Below, piece after piece: positions 10,599 to 21,867 of a DNA stretch of 64,000 nucleotides (within the stretch, counting starts at the first letter, position 1; each line of letters opens with the position of its first letter). A program made the position numbers and the translations under genes. Location: NCBI GenBank assembly GCA_012934845.2, contig WNNJ02001801.1, positions 248,001-312,000 of the forward strand. The letters run 5' to 3'. Under the pieces are notes generated by a model. It was not told the DNA's origin. It ran no database searches and saw only the letters and a program-made list of their open reading frames with translations. The DNA comes from Pomphorhynchus laevis. Its lineage: Eukaryota; Acanthocephala; Palaeacanthocephala; Echinorhynchida; Pomphorhynchidae.

Positions 10599-11247
10599 CG
10601 AATCCAGGATTACCAGATTTCACACAGTATATGAAACCTTCCATCATGATATCCAGAAACTGCATTGTCCGAGATGCTTCTCTGGCATGCTTATTATAGA
10701 TTTTATCGTTTGAGATCATGAAGATCGATTGGAATCGGGACTGGTGATCCTTTGATGGATTCTTATTTATGTAACGAATAGTTGCTAGGTCACACGAGGT
10801 GACTTTCGCATTGAAACCAGCTACAGAATCCTTCCTTCATGATATCCAATTCCATCTCGGATAAGTCAAATTTCAAAAGGCGAAGAGTTGGTAGTCAGCC
10901 TTCTGACGAGCCCGGGGCTACCAACATGTGGCAAAAAGCGGGCGAAACGAAAACGGTTGTGGCAATGGCGCCGTTAGTAGTCAGGGTGTATGGAATTGGA
11001 TATCATGAAGGAAGGATTCTGTAGCTGGTTTTCAATGCGAAAGTCACCTCGTGTGACCTAGCAACTATTCGTTACATAAATAAGAATCCATCAAAGGATC
11101 ACCAGTCCCGATTCCAATCGATCTTCATGATCTCATACGATAAAATCTATAATAAGCATGCCAGAGAAGCATCTCGGACAATGCAGTTTCTGGATATCAT
11201 GATGGAAGGTTTCATATACTGTGTGAAATCTGGTAATCCTGGATTCG

Positions 11248-11300
11248 TAGCCTAGCAGTCAAGAGCGCAAGCCAAGTACGGAGAGCGACAGCTCGAATCT
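11248..11300 (+). promoter_or_regulatory. tRNA-like A and B boxes in the right repeat unit
   Basis: TAGCCTAGCAGT at 11248-11259 fits the A box and AGCTCGAATCT at 11290-11300 fits 8 of 11 of the B box GGTTCGANTCC. The spacing of about 42 bases is normal for an internal pol III promoter, so the unit may be, or contain, a tRNA-derived SINE. No clean cloverleaf was found. Confidence 0.45.
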
Positions 11301-11529
11301 CGGATAAGTCAAATTTCAAAAGGCGAAGAGTTGGTAGTCAGCCTTCTGACGAGCCCGGGGCTACCAACATGTGGCAAAAAGCGGGCGAAACGAAAACGGT
11401 TGTGGCAATGGCGCCGTTAGTAGTCAGGGTGTATGGAATTTGATATCATGAAGGAAGGATTCTGTAGCTGGTTTTCAATGCGAAAGTCACCTCGTGTGAC
11501 CTAGCAACTATTCATTATATATAATTAGA

Positions 11530-11830
11530 GTAAGAGTGTAACCGACTCCGGGATCCAGGATTGAATGCTTCCATACAAGTATTGTTAGTAAAATAAACCG
11601 GAAAAGGTAAAGATCAAAATTATTTTCTTTATTTAATTGTACAAATCCGAGTTTTAGCTTTCGGCGATACTGCCTTCTTCAGGAATATGCTCGAATCGAG
11701 CATATTCTTCAGCCTGAAACTCTCGTCACTTCTAGACGGTCATGTGATAGCCGGCAGCCATCGTCAGTAAGATGAACTATCACACGCCGTTTCGGCTGCC
11801 TCTGTGACATTGTGAAAATGCATTTCCGGA
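11530..11830 (-). mobile_element. PLE end fragment with hammerhead-like motif
   Basis: Minus-strand CTGAAGA, one A, GGC-AGTATC-GCC, GAAAGC at 11657-11682, next to a short palindrome ATATGCTCGAATCGAGCATA (11687-11707). No nuclease frame is left beside it, so only the terminal part of a PLE is present. Confidence 0.5.
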
Positions 11831-12054
11831 GCAATACCGGTCAGCTTTAAGCGATAGGACAAGTGTGCTGTTGTTTTTTGGCTTATATATTTTTGCTTTT
11901 TGTTGTTTTTTATTTATAAAAATATAATTTAAAAAGCACTTCTTGTGAAACACGAAACATTAAAAAACGCCAATCACAGATCTAATAAATAAATAAAGAT
12001 TTTCTTAATAAATGACAACAGATAGCAAATTTAAAAAAGGAAACATGCTAAAAA
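11831..12054. other. AT-rich, nothing recognised
   Basis: No frame, repeat or motif supported. Confidence 0.4.
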
Positions 12055-12113
12055 AGTAATGTTAATGTTCTTCCCAAGTAAATATTTCTTTCGTCTTCAG
12101 ATCTGTTATGGCC

Positions 12114-14555
12114 TCAGGTCCAACGGGATCTGAGACCCCCAGCCAATCCAACACGCCGCTCTCCGACTGAACCACTCGGGGTCTGCCACACCCCCTTCCG
12201 AAGAATCCAATCTAGGCGGACGATGCTCGGTAATCTCGAAATGAGGAGCTTAAGAAACCTTAGTCTTTGTTCTGGGGAACGTCCTCTTGAAAATAAGACT
12301 AATCCCGAGATATCCCAAGTACCCCATAGACGCACTTGGGTTTTCTCTTTCAATAACAGATGTTGGGCCCGTTTCAGGGTCCATCTAGCTCTCTTCAGGA
12401 TACGTTTAGTCTATCCAGGTCAGCTTTCGCTGACCAGTTCACCGTAATGGTGAACCCCAGGTATTTTACTCGACTTGTGAAGGTATGGAGAGGTTGATTA
12501 GTCAGGATAGAAGATAGAGCTGAGAGTGCTAATCTCTTGAGTTTTTTCTTTGTCGCTGGGACGCCATGAAAGACCACTACCTGCGATTTGGAGGAGATTA
12601 AAACAAGGTCGAAAAAGGGCAGCTGATATTTTAATCTTGTAAAGAAACGGCTGATATCAGAGACTAAATCTTTGCACCTGCGTCCAGAGAACAGGGCTGT
12701 GGTATCATCATCGTATACCACCAGATGTTGATCGCGTTTGAATTTTTTTAGAGTTCAATGGAGGCAACAAGAAACAAGATTGGAGAAAGTGGGGAGCCTT
12801 CAGGCACACCTGAAATAGGGTAGAACTGACCTGCATCAGGATCGTCTTCATAGAAGAATCGCTTGGTGTACATCAATATTTCCACCCTGTTAACAATTCT
12901 CGCAGGTAACCCGAGGGACCTGAGAGAAGTGGTAAGAAAAGGAATGGAAATGCGGTCAAATGCAGCAGCGAAATCAAGAAAAACAGCCACAGCAAGCTGA
13001 TGACTATCTTGACAAAACTGCTCCACTTCACCTATTGCTGAATGGACCGAGCGATCTTTTACGTACCCATGAAAACCTGGTGGGATTAAATTTCGCCTAC
13101 TTAGATGATCGCGGATTTTACGCGCAAGCGCTTTTTCGTAAATTGAGATAAGGGAGTTTTGAATCGAAATGGGTCGCAGATATTTAGGACATGAAATCGA
13201 CTTCTTTTTAGGTATAAAAACATAACTGTTGATGTTTATTCCAGCAATATCAGACGGGGAGGCTAATAGCATTGTTATGGCGACCTTCTTTCTCTGTCGA
13301 AAGCTGACAAACACGAGTGGAGAGTGGCGCATGGGTTCTGGAGGTGCCCGAGAGTGGTCCCCAGGAGTTAAGGATATCTGTAACAGATAAGTCCCTACTC
13401 CTGAAGTCACACCAAGGCGGAATTGATTGGGGTGATTGAGTGGCTCCATAATTGTGTAGGGATAGTGACTCCTCCAAAACTTTATCAAGGCCAATTCTAC
13501 CGATCCAACCTAATGCTCTATCCTTCCAACAGACAAACTTTTCCTTCTTGAATATCTTCCAGAAGGAAGACTGAGAAGGGTTAAGGCGAGAAATGCTTGC
13601 CTTATCCCTACTCAGCTGGAGACTATATCTAGCGCTCCAGTATTCATTCGAGGGCTTATCTGGCGGAAACAGAGAGATTAAGAAGGTGTAGCATTTTAGT
13701 TAGGATCTTGAGTTTTGTTGGAGTGGGATTGTGTATGCGACCTTTATAGGTAGTCGAAAGCAACGCGGTAGCTTGCGAAGAGAGGTAGGCATTAAATTCG
13801 GTCAAACTCTCATTTCCAATTCTGGGGAAGAGTTGGATAGCTGCTTGAAAGAAGGCCACTCTGATGGGATCAAAGTGGAACCTTCTCCTAAGCAACGTAT
13901 CTTCCTCTAACCACCAACGAATTAGGTCATAAGAGGTGGTCTGTTGTTGGTGCGACTGCTCAGTACAGATGGGTTTCAACAACCACTTTTTATGTAGCAG
14001 TAATATGTCGAGGAGCGAATTAGTTGTTGAGCAATGAAAGGTGGGGGATGGCGGTTTGTGAATAAGATAGTCGTTCCTTGCTCTGTGGTTTGCTGCATTA
14101 ATCTAGCGACCAGTTCTGTCGTTGAAGTCACCAAGTAACATGTCATAGCCACTACCTAATATACGATCTAGTAGGTCACGGTTCTTGTGAATTTCTCCTG
14201 GCCGTATATAAATATTGGCTATGCTGATGTGTTTACCGTTCTTACGAAGTGATATAGCTAAACAAGATAGGGCTGGACAAGAATAGTTAAGAAGGAGGGA
14301 AGATCTTAAGGAGCATTTAACTAAGGTTAAAAGACCTTGAGATGAAGAGGAGTGAGGAGGCGTTATATACGGAGTGAAGTGGGTGGATATATGCCTAGAG
14401 ATGAATCGAGTAATGTCCTGGGGGATACGGATAGACCGCGTCTCCTGAAGGACTATAACAACTGCATGTCTACCAGTTAAAAGGCTAAGGGCAGAAGCAC
14501 CTCCCGAATTCCACTGAAGGATATTTAGTGAAAAAGGCTCTTGATTGCTTTGCAT
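12114..14555 (-). pseudogene. API ORF2: APE endonuclease and reverse transcriptase
   Basis: Start chosen at 14555 because MQSNQEPFSLNILQWNSGG matches the start of the copy at 32428. APE: NILQWNSGGASAL, LQETRSIR, IANIYIRPGEIHKN and GDFNDRTGR (14555-14103). The product then shifts frame: the connector at 13982-13656 (LIRWWLEEDTLLRRRFHFD), then the RT at 13494-12748 with LRPISIQNSLISIYEKALAR, FLDFAAAFDRISIPF (motif A) and VPEGSPLSPILFLVAS (motif B, Q replaced by E), then VVYDDDTTALF (motif C, YADD now YDDD) and NSSKSQVVV-like motif D at 12721-12395. At least four frame breaks plus altered catalytic surroundings; not functional. In life it would nick the target and copy its RNA. Confidence 0.85.
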
Positions 14556-14587
14556 TGTGTTAGTTTAGCTGGAAGGGTATTGCCTCA

Positions 14588-15900
14588 CCCTAGACAGAGC
14601 TAGAGGTGGAAGGGTTGCCCCCTCCACCACTAGCGCCGCCCAGAATGGGTACTTGCCCCCGAGCATTATCGTCATTTCCCTTTGAGGCGCTTTTAATCTT
14701 GCCCTTCAGCATTTTGCCGATCATTAAGGGGGGGACGGCATGGGCCAAAGCCCCCTTCTTTTTCGAAGCTGGAATTTCTGACGAAGGAGGAATCACCGAG
14801 TTTGCTGGCACTGTCGGCGACGTTAGTAGAGCATAAAGTAAAGATTTCACCAACTCCTCTGTTTGTTTTCTGGACTCTGCCGATCTGAGGTCTATAGCAT
14901 GAAGTAGTTCTTGGTCATACATACCTCTACAGGCATTCAGGGGAGCAGATGTCGCGCACCAGAATAAGACCCGAGTTTCCTCGCAGCAGAAGATTGAAGC
15001 AAACTACTGTACTTCTTAAAGAAGACACATCTACTCCAGGCTGGGTGGCTCTCCCCACAGTTGGAGCAGGATGGGAGGGGCGTACATTTGCTGCCGCTCT
15101 CTGCAGCCAGGCAAGAAGAGGAGCTACACACCCCACATGTAGTCGGTAGGGAGCAGCTGGAAGCCCAGTGCACCCACTTATGGCACCGACTACAGTGAGG
15201 ATAAGTGTACTCCTCACTGCCGACAATTTCGAATTTTAGGTTAAAGCCCATAAAGGGATTACATGTCGTCTTTTCCAATAACTTAGCCTCTCCTATCGCC
15301 GCTGAACAGAAACTAATTGTTAACGGGAAGCCGTTTTTTCCTTTCAGGGGACGGAAGTTAGTAATTTTATAAGTTTTTTAGTATCTCAATATCCTCATCA
15401 ACCAAGTGAGCCGGAAGATCGGCTATTTTCAAGGATGCTTGGATGGGTTTGCACTCGAATATGCCCAAATCTTTAAAGTTTGCGTTAAAAAACTCTCATA
15501 GCTCTCCAGGAGATCCTGGGATGAAAACGATATCTTAATACCATTGTTGTTATATCGAACAGTGTTGAAAATTATTCGGTTGTTCATTTTAGAGACAAAT
15601 TCTCTGAGGAAAGTGTTGTATAACATGTGTCACTCTAAAGGCTTTATTATTTTGATAATCCCCAGATTAACATGTTTGGAGATTGGGGAAAGTAATTCTC
15701 CATTATCAGAAGGAACAGAAGCATCACTTACCTCTGGGCTGTGATGATTAAGACCGACATTCACCTTATTTAGTTGAGATTTGGAAGGTTTTTCATTGTA
15801 AATAGAAGAAAAATTGCTTTCCATAACTTCAGAATTTTTGACTTCTTTCGTGCGTATCGCAATGCTTGCACGATATTTAAAATTGCCAGTAAGTCGTCTA
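14588..15900 (-). pseudogene. API ORF1: nucleic-acid-binding protein with zinc knuckles
   Basis: N-terminal part near 15890-15630 (ESNFSSIYNEKPSKS, NLGIIKIIKPLE) aligns with the copy at 31131. A middle part at 15626-15429 has FNTVRYNNNGIKISFSS. The zinc-knuckle part at 15278-14937 reads YPHCSRCHKWVHWASSC, then CGVCSSSSCLAAESGSKC, then CSNCGESHPAWSRC: three CCHC-like knuckles in a row. The C-terminal Ser/Pro-rich tail is at 14922-14590. Frame changes separate the pieces. ORF1 proteins of this LINE group coat the element RNA. Confidence 0.8.
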
Positions 15901-15930
15901 TGTCGTTATATATAGTTAATTATCAAGATA

Positions 15931-16340
15931 GTTTTGATCACAGATCTCTGATAATACATTTATTAAGGTTATAGAGAAGGAATCTACAGCGCAAAAGATG
16001 TTCCTGCGAAAATGACAGGATGCTTTTTCGCTAAAAATTAAGTGGGCAAATAAAGAAGGCAAAATTATTCTTCAGATTATAAGGAATACCGTCAAAGATA
16101 TCTCCTCTCCGGAAGCGATTTTTGAGCGTTACATTCTGAAAGATGATTTTGCCAAAATCACTTTTAAAAGCTGTGCAATAAATGAAATATTCAAAAATAA
16201 TTTGTACATAATTGATAGTGATTGATTCTTCTCTGAGAGACACAGATAACCTAAAGTATGTCCCGCCGTTTACATAAGATGATGATGTCCTAGAATTGAA
16301 AAATAAATATGAGATTACATTAATAAAAATGTAAAACATT
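15931..16340. other. no recognised gene
   Basis: A 102-codon minus frame (16339-16031) has no similarity I can name and no splice signals that stand out. Confidence 0.4.
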
Positions 16341-18050
16341 CAATCAAGCTTACAGTTCATTTTTTGTGAAAGAAGCTGTAAGTGATCTACAGAGGTTAAG
16401 AGATTCATACCCTGGAATTTTGTGTAATACCGTCAAATTAATAATATTTGATGAGGATTATTTGAAATTCAGGTATCCGCAGTGTTACTGTTGTCTGCGA
16501 AGGGGCCACTTTTCAAGCATGTATTGGAAAGTGGTCATCGTAGTGTGCACCGCGGGAACGAGCATGAAAAACAGGTTAGTGGAAGAAATCAAATCAGCTA
16601 ACTGAGTCCAAGTATTTAATATAATTATCAAATAAACAAAACATAATGCTAAATCAAAATTTAATAAATAATAAAATTAATAATTGTTTTTAGATTTTCT
16701 ATAATTTTAATCAACTTAAAATAAAAAATCGAAATTTAAAATAGATGTCATTTTTAGATCGGTAAAACTCAGATGTGCCTATTGCAAGTGTTCAAATAGG
16801 GCGTATTCTCACGCGTGCATTCATTTTTAAAATTATTTAAAGTTGGTGGACGGGGAGGATAAAAGAACATTTGAAGGAGCACAGTCCTAATTCAAGCAAT
16901 TTAAAAAAGTCTGTTGATCAGCATGCTTCATAAATGAGGATGTTGATCGACAGTTTGAACAGTATAGAAATAAAATGGCGACAATAGCAGTAGAGAATAA
17001 AAATCTTCAAGAAAAATTGATATCGAAAGATAATGAGATTAAAAAAACTTAAAAAATGTGTTGAAACATTCATCTATTAATAATTATAAAAATGTAGATG
17101 ATACTTAAAAAATGAATACCCCCACAAAAAAATAAAATCGTTTCTATGGTTAAAAATGTGTTGAAACGAAATCGAAGGATGAAAATTTGAGTATCTCTCC
17201 TTGGTTTCATCCCACTCTGAAGGTTCATCTATTTTAACGATATCCAGGAAACCTGCTCGAAAAGAATATACTTTAAAACAAAAATGTGTTAAGCATGGGG
17301 AATTAGACCCCTGTAGATTCAGCGTGTAAAATAAGGCGCATCGAGTATAACTCGTTTGAGAGCATATCCTTGATTAGTTGGAATATAAGAACAATTAATA
17401 ACCTAGCACAATATCTCAATCTTGATCATGAACATATCATCTTTCTGCAAGAGGTATGTGTTCTACTGGTTTTGAACACTAAGCAGACAACTCTAAGATT
17501 ACATAATTCTCACATATAAAATTGATAGTAGGTTAGAGCTAACCAGGGTCTTAATGACTTGCAATCATCTTAACGCTTGTTTGATTTCAGAGGGATCCAG
17601 CAAGGTAAGTTCGTATTAACTTATGAAATTATTATATTCCTGCCGTTCAGTTTATTTAGCAAGCTGTGCATAAAACCGGGTGTCTAACCGAAGATGATTA
17701 AGAAGGCCTTCAAAAAAATTCTGCTTAGTGCTTAATACCGGTACACTACATTGTTAAAGACCTGGATGGTTCTGATGGAGATCGAGTGGGATCCCTAAAT
17801 GACCAAATAAGGAGGCCATAATCCCACTGGACGGAACATTTCTCCGGTGTCATGCAGGTTACCAATCAATTTTAGACATTGCAATTCACTTAAAAATGTA
17901 AAATTTGAAATAAAATGGCTAAAAATATCGAATGTAACCGATTCGATGACTGGGATAAGTTTGTGTCCTATGTTTAAAGGAAGAAATTGCCTAATAACTA
18001 GATTTCAACCGACCAAGGCTGGTATACAAGGTTATAACAAATAAACCCAA
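16341..18050 (+). pseudogene. decayed APE-type LINE (zinc knuckle ORF1 and APE start)
   Basis: At 16366-16590 the frame reads FRYPQCYCCLRRGHFSSMY, a CCHC zinc knuckle of the LINE ORF1 kind with its last Cys lost. After an inserted Naiad tail (16588-16757) the plus strand reads LRCAYCKCSNRAYSHACIH, a second knuckle, and a Lys/Glu-rich helix (QYRNKMATIAVENKNLQEKL, about 16970). Near 17370, LISWNIRTINNLAQYL and HIIFLQEV match the first strand and the catalytic Glu region of APE endonucleases. Beyond that the frame decays; no RT motif is found up to 18050. Clade not assigned. Confidence 0.5.
16588..16757 (-). mobile_element. solo 3' tail of the Naiad-like PLE
   Basis: The sequence starting AATCAAATCAGCTAACTGAG and containing AATTGTTTTTAGATTTTCT is shared with 18921-19100 and, in the other orientation, with 48590-48738. 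Only the last ~170 bp of the element are present, as expected from 5'-truncated reverse transcription. It lies inside the decayed APE LINE. Confidence 0.8.
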
Positions 18051-18920
18051 GTTTAATTTAACTAATAATATTGATACTAATATTAATAACACTAAATTAT
18101 ATGAATGAATGTATGAGAGTGTGTGAGTGTATAATTTTTTAATGAATTGAGTGTGAATGCCAAAATAAATAGTATTAATGTTTTTAGTTTAAATTTTATA
18201 GATCATAATTTGTTTTCTAAGAAATAGTAATTTTTATACAATTTTAATATTGAATTTTTAAATCAACAAATAAACATCTGCTGACAAAACGATCGTCACT
18301 GTCGAAATACACTCATAACTCCTTGCATATGAAAAAACTGCCGGGGATTAATAGCTCATCATAATCCGTCAGATAATATAAAGTTTCTAATGTACCGACT
18401 TTAAGATCAAATCGATGAAAAGCTGTTAAATCATGATAAAAGGAAACTCCTGTCTTACAAGACTTTCTCAAAAGAATGGTGATCAACCATAAGGAAGACC
18501 ACATTTCAATCTTGGAGAACAGTAACTTCCAAGTGGATCGCTTCAAAGGGCTTTGGAATTGTAATCAAAGAAATGAAATAAGCATCTATCAAATTCAATG
18601 ATATGATCAGAGGACATGCAGCTTCAAAAGAGGTTGAAGCTTACTCTCCATCATATTGACCCATTGGTAGATGATATCACACTTGAATATCCCTTGGATG
18701 CGTGGCTGATTACGACTAATACGTCATCGAATGACATCTCGGCGTGCGCTCCTGCCACCAAGTTGATCGACTTGGAACTTCGAAGGCAAATCGCCACTAA
18801 ACTGCAAATTTCACTGCTAGCAGCCTAGCCATATATTATACTTGAAAAGATTAATTTGTTGTTTAAAGGGTAAATGAATATCAGCGGCTAAGGGCGTGAG
18901 ATCAAACACTATATCTAATA
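18051..18920. other. no recognised gene; two small unassigned frames
   Basis: Frames at 18546-18313 (-) and 18616-18828 (+, LHHIDPLVDDITLEYPLDAW) have ordinary composition but match no family I know. They could be remains of the adjacent decayed LINE. Confidence 0.35.
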
Positions 18921-19449
18921 ATCAAATCAGCTAACTGAGTCTACGTATTTAATATAATTATAAAATAAACAAAACATAATAATGCTAAATCAAAATTTAA
19001 TAATTAAATAATAAAATCAATAATTGTTTTTAGATTTTCTGTAATTTAAATCAAGTTAAAAAATAAAAAATGAAATTTAAAATAAACGTCATTTTTATGA
19101 ATTGACTAATAAATAACAGACGTTGTATCAGAATAAGAATTAGAGGTCATCAGGAGGAACTGCTATGCAATCAGGTTTCGACCCCTAACTCCGCCACCCA
19201 GCATAGCAGCGGGGCCAAATACATGCTAATGATGTATTTCCTCTGATTAAATTTGATTATATAGTATCTTATTCTAATACAAAGTATATTATTTATTATC
19301 CATCCATAAAAATTTTCGCTAATGATTTTAAATTTATTTTAAATATTATTGTGTTGATTTATATTTGCTTGATATTTATATTTGTATTTATATTTATATT
19401 TATATTTGCTTGATATTTATATTTATATTTATATTTATTTGCTTGATAT
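18921..19449 (-). other. Naiad-like PLE 3' UTR with conserved hairpin
   Basis: Aligns with 48190-48738 (inverted). It holds a foldback with arms CTGCTATGC / GCATAGCAG at about 19162-19212. In the plus copy near 48460-48510 the arms have changed in both strands and still pair. The outermost sequence, ending AATCAAATCAGCTAACTGAG, marks the element's 3' end. Confidence 0.7.
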
Positions 19450-20036
19450 TTATATCTGCTTGATGTTATTTTTATAGTAACCTAGTTTAAAATATGTATC
19501 TAAATTATTTAAATGATTTTGAAGAAAGCCAATATCATTACATATTGTTGCAATTCTTAAAATTTCATTATTTAATGTATTATATTTTATATTATATGGT
19601 ATGCATGAATGCTCATGCAAAAATATGTTTCTTGTAAATTTAAATATGTCATCTTTACGATATAAATTAATAGTAGTTTTAGTTAATGTTAATTTAATGT
19701 TCATATCTAGATATACACCTTCTTTATCATTAATATTGGTTTTGTTAAGAATAAGGCTTTCTGGATAAATTTGTTCACTAATTGAATAAAAATTATTAGA
19801 ATTAAATACACATATATCATCAATGTATCGAAACATATATTTCATATATTTATATGTTTAGATTTAGTTTTTACACAGTTATGAACAAATTCATATTCTA
19901 TAAAGCTTAAAAACAAGTCAGCTATAATTGGGCTACTATTACCACCCATTGGAACACCTTTTACTTGTCTAAATATAGATGTCCCTACTTTTAAATAATT
20001 TTGATTTATCAAAATATTTTAGGATTCTATTAATGC
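19450..20036 (-). pseudogene. Naiad-like PLE: RT C-terminal half
   Basis: Left of the LINE at 20037 the frame resumes as ILINQNYLKVGTSIFRQVKG, VPMGGNSSPIIADLFLSFIE (motif B), then after a frame change MKYMFRYIDDICVFN (motif C, catalytic DD intact) and EGVYLDMNIKLTLTKTTINL, YRKDDIFKF and HSCIPYNIKYN (19845-19450). The block pattern is standard for PLE RTs. The copy at 47903-48184 has RYIDY in place of RYIDD. Downstream, 19365-19460 is a minisatellite of TTTATATTTGCTTGATA type. Confidence 0.85.
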
Positions 20037-21859
20037 AACTAAATGCTCCATTTTCATTGACCAATTAAATGCTCCATTTTCATTACCCGAAGTGGAACTT
20101 GCTCTCTTTTCTATGTCTAATAATAAGGCGGCCGGCCCTGACCAACTTTGTGTTGAACAAATTAAAGATTCCTTTTATTTATTATCGAGTTATTGGCTAC
20201 ATTTATTCAATTGTATCCTATACGGTTATCAAAAGCCGGTGTCATGGTAGCAAGCTGTAATAAAAATCCTGTATAAGGGTAAAGGGGATATAAGTGATAC
20301 CAACTTGTACCGTGGAATTACCCTGCTAAATCATACCTCTAAATTTTTGTCCACTCTTGTAACTAATCGATTATCGAAACACCGTGATTATCTGTTGCCG
20401 CCAGAACAATTTGGTTTCCGACCTCACCGATCAACGGTGGACGCAATTAAGGTAGTTCGTGAACAAGTGTTATTACAATTCGAACGCAAGAGTCATTTAT
20501 ATGCTATCTTTGTTAACTTTAAAAAAGCCTTTGATTCGGTTAATCGGGAAATACTCAGTCGTAAATTGTCGATGGATTTCCGAATATCTGGTCGTATGCT
20601 GAAACTCTTGTGCAATATCCTCTATGCCAATTCATTAAATGTCTTCAACGGATTTACTTCATCAGACACAATAATTGCTAGCCGTGGTGTGATGCAGGGA
20701 GATCGGCTCAGCCCTATCCTTTACTCTGTTTATATCCATGATTTGCCGTCTCATCTGAGAAACGAATGTCAAACTTTAAGTTCTGTTCTTTACGCTGACG
20801 ACTTAGTTATTCTAACGAAAGATCTGGAATCGGCTCAAAACGTAACCATTGCTTTAGCTAACTACTGTTCAAATAATCTAATTGAAGTCAATAAGTGATA
20901 CCAACTCGTACCGTGGAATTGCCCTGCTAAATCGATAAAACAAAGGTAGTAAAGTTTCGTAAAGGTGGCAGATTGTGCTCACATGACGAGATTAGTTTAA
21001 ACAGCAGGAAGGTAGAGTTCAGTAATCAATACACGTACTTGGGGATGCTATTGACAAGAAGGTGGTCTTTTAAGCTTCATATCGGAAAGAAATGTGCGAA
21101 AATCGTCATAGCCACTTCGCGAGTTAAATGTTTAGGTAAGCTTTCCTTTGGTGGTGCTCTTCAGTATTTTCATGTCATGCTTCTACCGATTTTGTCGTAC
21201 GCGCTTTCAGCAATCTGGACAGACCTCACGACGGCTAATTTTGCGCAGATCGACAAATGTAAAGGCAGATTCATTAAGCGTGTTGTAGGCGTCTCTCCAA
21301 AGTGCTCAACGACTGCGGTTTATGTTTTATCTAAAGTCGAGTTATGTACGGAGTATTTACGAAATATGATCGGAGCACAAGATACGGTACATTATATTCA
21401 AAATAAAAAAGACTTTACAGATAAGGTTAGCAAGCTAGATCATCATCTGTACACTTCACCAGTTAATACGCAAACGAGTTCCCAGTCTCCGTGTGCTTCT
21501 AAACGCCCCCTCGTTTGGAGGGTTTCTTTGCACGGATATCACGACAAGTTTTGTCGCACTCGCATACCTGTCCATAAACGTGGAGTTTCGTGTGTGTGGT
21601 TTTTCTGTGGTGATAGATGTGAGTCTTTATCCAACGTATTTGAGTGCCCGGTGTTAGGGCAAAAATCTTTGAAGGAGATGGATGGGTTAAGTTTACGGCT
21701 AACTTCATAAACCTGCTAAATTTCTTTTGCCTGTTGGGAACTAGCGGTGGACTATCAAATATTGATATTATCTCAAATGAAGTCGTTGCACAATGTTTTA
21801 TTTAATTTCTTTCATTTGGCCAAGTCGAAAGACGCAGTGCCCTAATAAATTTCCTCTAC
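20037..21859 (+). mobile_element. LINE nested in the Naiad-like PLE (8-bp TSD)
   Basis: Flanked by ATTAATGC at 20029-20036 and 21860-21867. Near 20085: LPEVELALFSMSNNKAAGPD and LYKGKGD; frame 20305-20898: YRGITLLNHTSKFLSTLVTN, QFGFRPHRSTVDAI, FVNFKKAFDSVNREIL (motif A, D changed to N), SRGVMQGDRLSPILYSVYIH (motif B), SVLYADDLVILTKD (motif C intact). Frame 20973-21710: YTYLGMLLTRRWSFKLHIGK, MLLPILSYALSAIW, and a Cys/His end CVWFFCGDRCESLSNVFECP. It is 5'-truncated with a 17-bp direct repeat (AAATGCTCCATTTTCAT) at its start. No endonuclease is left. RT domain style is RTE/Proto2-like, but the clade is not settled. Confidence 0.85.
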
Positions 21860-21867
21860 ATTAATGC

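Larger units (their letters stand above)
10261..11517. repeat. large inverted block of 443-bp repeat units
   Basis: The left half (10261-10855) carries the unit on the minus strand, starting again after 443 bp (TATCGTTTGA at 10261 and 10704). The right half (10856-11517) carries it on the plus strand with the same 443-bp period (CTCGGATAAG at 10856 and 11299). The halves face each other. Copies are nearly identical. The unit includes GTTGCTAGGTCACACGAGG, GCCCGGGGCTACCAAC and tRNA-like boxes. The 61-codon frame at 10839-11024 is just repeat sequence. A shorter foldback of the same family is at 48981-49197. No transposase is seen; it is a non-autonomous repeat. Confidence 0.9.
12055..15930 (-). 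mobile_element. API LINE copy 2, longest copy with ORF1 and ORF2
   Basis: On the minus strand from right to left: ORF1 with zinc knuckles, a linker, ORF2 with APE endonuclease, RT and a 3' UTR that matches the copy at 7431. The organisation (Cys-rich ORF1, APE-first ORF2, FxDDT-type RT) is that of the I/Jockey/R1 group of non-LTR elements. The 5' end near 15930 is judged by the loss of similarity to the copy at 31131. No poly(A) tail or clear TSD was found. Confidence 0.85.

Noticed and set aside
10839-11024. 61-codon frame in the inverted repeat block
   Set aside because: Runs through repeated non-coding sequence; not kept as a gene.
11240-11310. A functional tRNA gene
   Set aside because: A and B boxes are present but no acceptor or anticodon stem pairs convincingly; treated as a tRNA-related repeat.
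19700-19845. DIRS-type or LTR-type RT for the RYIDD frame
   Set aside because: No tyrosine recombinase, RNase H or protease nearby; the FSTLYT, PMGG and RYIDD pattern with a linked GIY-YIG is that of PLEs.
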